Assembly (NCBI GenBank): GCA_025454875.1
Contig: JALONP010000002.1
Location: 122,206-186,205 of the forward strand
Direction: 5' to 3'
Length of the DNA: 64,000 nt
DNA from: Bacteroidia bacterium
GTDB lineage: Bacteria; Bacteroidota; Bacteroidia; UKL13-3
Positions 63,761-64,000 of this stretch are shown piece by piece. Every line of letters starts with the position of its first letter. The first letter of the stretch is position 1. Under the pieces are notes generated by a model that saw nothing but the letters and a program-made list of their open reading frames with translations, searched no databases and was not told where the DNA came from. The position numbers were made by a program, and so were the translations under genes.

Positions 63761-63794
63761 AAAAGCCCATTATGATTGCTCATAATGGGCTTTT
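63761..63794 (+). terminator. Rho-independent terminator after sucA
   Basis: A 15-bp stem (63761-63775 with 63780-63794) around a TTGC loop: AAAAGCCCATTATGA pairs with TCATAATGGGCTTTT. Confidence 0.85.
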
Positions 63795-63860
63795 ACATTT
63801 ATGTGAAAGATACCCGTTACGTTACCAGTAAAATGGATTCATACCTTATTTGATCTGCTC

Positions 63861-63917
63861 TTGGGGCTAGCCGCCCCAACCCCGCCTTACTTTTTCTCTG
63901 TGGAAAGAAAAAGTAAG
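63861..63917. repeat. Double inverted repeat, probable dispersed non-coding repeat
   Basis: TTGGGGC (63861-63867) pairs with GCCCCAA (63873-63879), and CTTACTTTTTCT (63886-63897) pairs with AGAAAAAGTAAG (63906-63917). Similar AAGTAAGCAAAAA-type sequences recur in many Bacteroidota genomes; dispersion here is assumed, not seen. Confidence 0.55.
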
Positions 63918-64000
63918 CAAAAAGTTCATGCTACCGATGCTTTTGTTACAAACTACATCATTTATTTTCCCCGCAACCCAAGCCACTTCGTTCGTGGGTT

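Overview
The window reads as a chromosomal segment of a Bacteroidota bacterium, probably a free-living relative of the Chitinophagales/Sphingobacteriales. The evidence is a gliding-motility lipoprotein GldH, a PorV/PorQ-family outer-membrane protein, a type IX secretion (T9SS) type A sorting domain, paired DUF1573 proteins, DUF2795 and DUF3127 proteins, a fused E1 alpha/beta 2-oxoacid dehydrogenase, AT-rich DNA, and promoters of the Bacteroidota form TTTG-N18-20-TAnnTTTG. No phage, rRNA operon, classical insertion sequence or CRISPR array is visible.

Layout. 1-2.5 kb is an accessory edge: the C-terminal end of a PD-(D/E)XK helicase-nuclease (cut by the window), a protein with a HEPN-type RNxxxH motif, a GIY-YIG nuclease and tRNA-Asn with a broken partial copy beside it. 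2.6-8.7 kb holds metabolism (PfkB kinase, glutamate dehydrogenase, phosphatidylserine decarboxylase) and a response regulator/TPR-histidine kinase pair. 8.9-13.9 kb is a compact six-gene biosynthetic operon: UbiA prenyltransferase, type III polyketide synthase, methyltransferase, FAD oxidoreductase, atypical SDR and flavin reductase. 14.2-17.4 kb holds an FeS-cluster photolyase, a protein with a degenerate Fic domain plus winged helices, and DUF2795. 17.5-32 kb is mostly housekeeping (menE, trmB, tdk, purN, ribH, pdhA, recF, dciA-like) mixed with envelope proteins. 32-44.9 kb carries a second histidine kinase, cyclase-family hydrolase, RluA synthase, membrane proteins, a T9SS cargo, IMPase, a lipoprotein-PorV/PorQ pair, lnt and aspS. 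45.1-46.4 kb is a lone AAA-ATPase/DUF4143 gene bracketed by two nearly identical 45-47 nt palindromes. 46.5-57.6 kb holds an SpmAB-like transporter, DUF3127, cysS, an M28 peptidase, holB-ricT-gldH, the E1 fusion and two DUF1573 genes. 57.7-64 kb holds alanine dehydrogenase, a decayed spacer with REP-like repeats, a nucleophile-less alpha/beta hydrolase and sucA.

The two most promising candidates for something undescribed are the prenyltransferase/type III PKS operon, which shares its PKS-methyltransferase-flavoprotein core with the Streptomyces srsABC phenolic-lipid pathway but adds a prenyltransferase, and the palindrome-bracketed ATPase-nuclease cassette, which looks like a minimal mobile or self-regulating unit. 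All family calls come from reading motifs; no database search was run.
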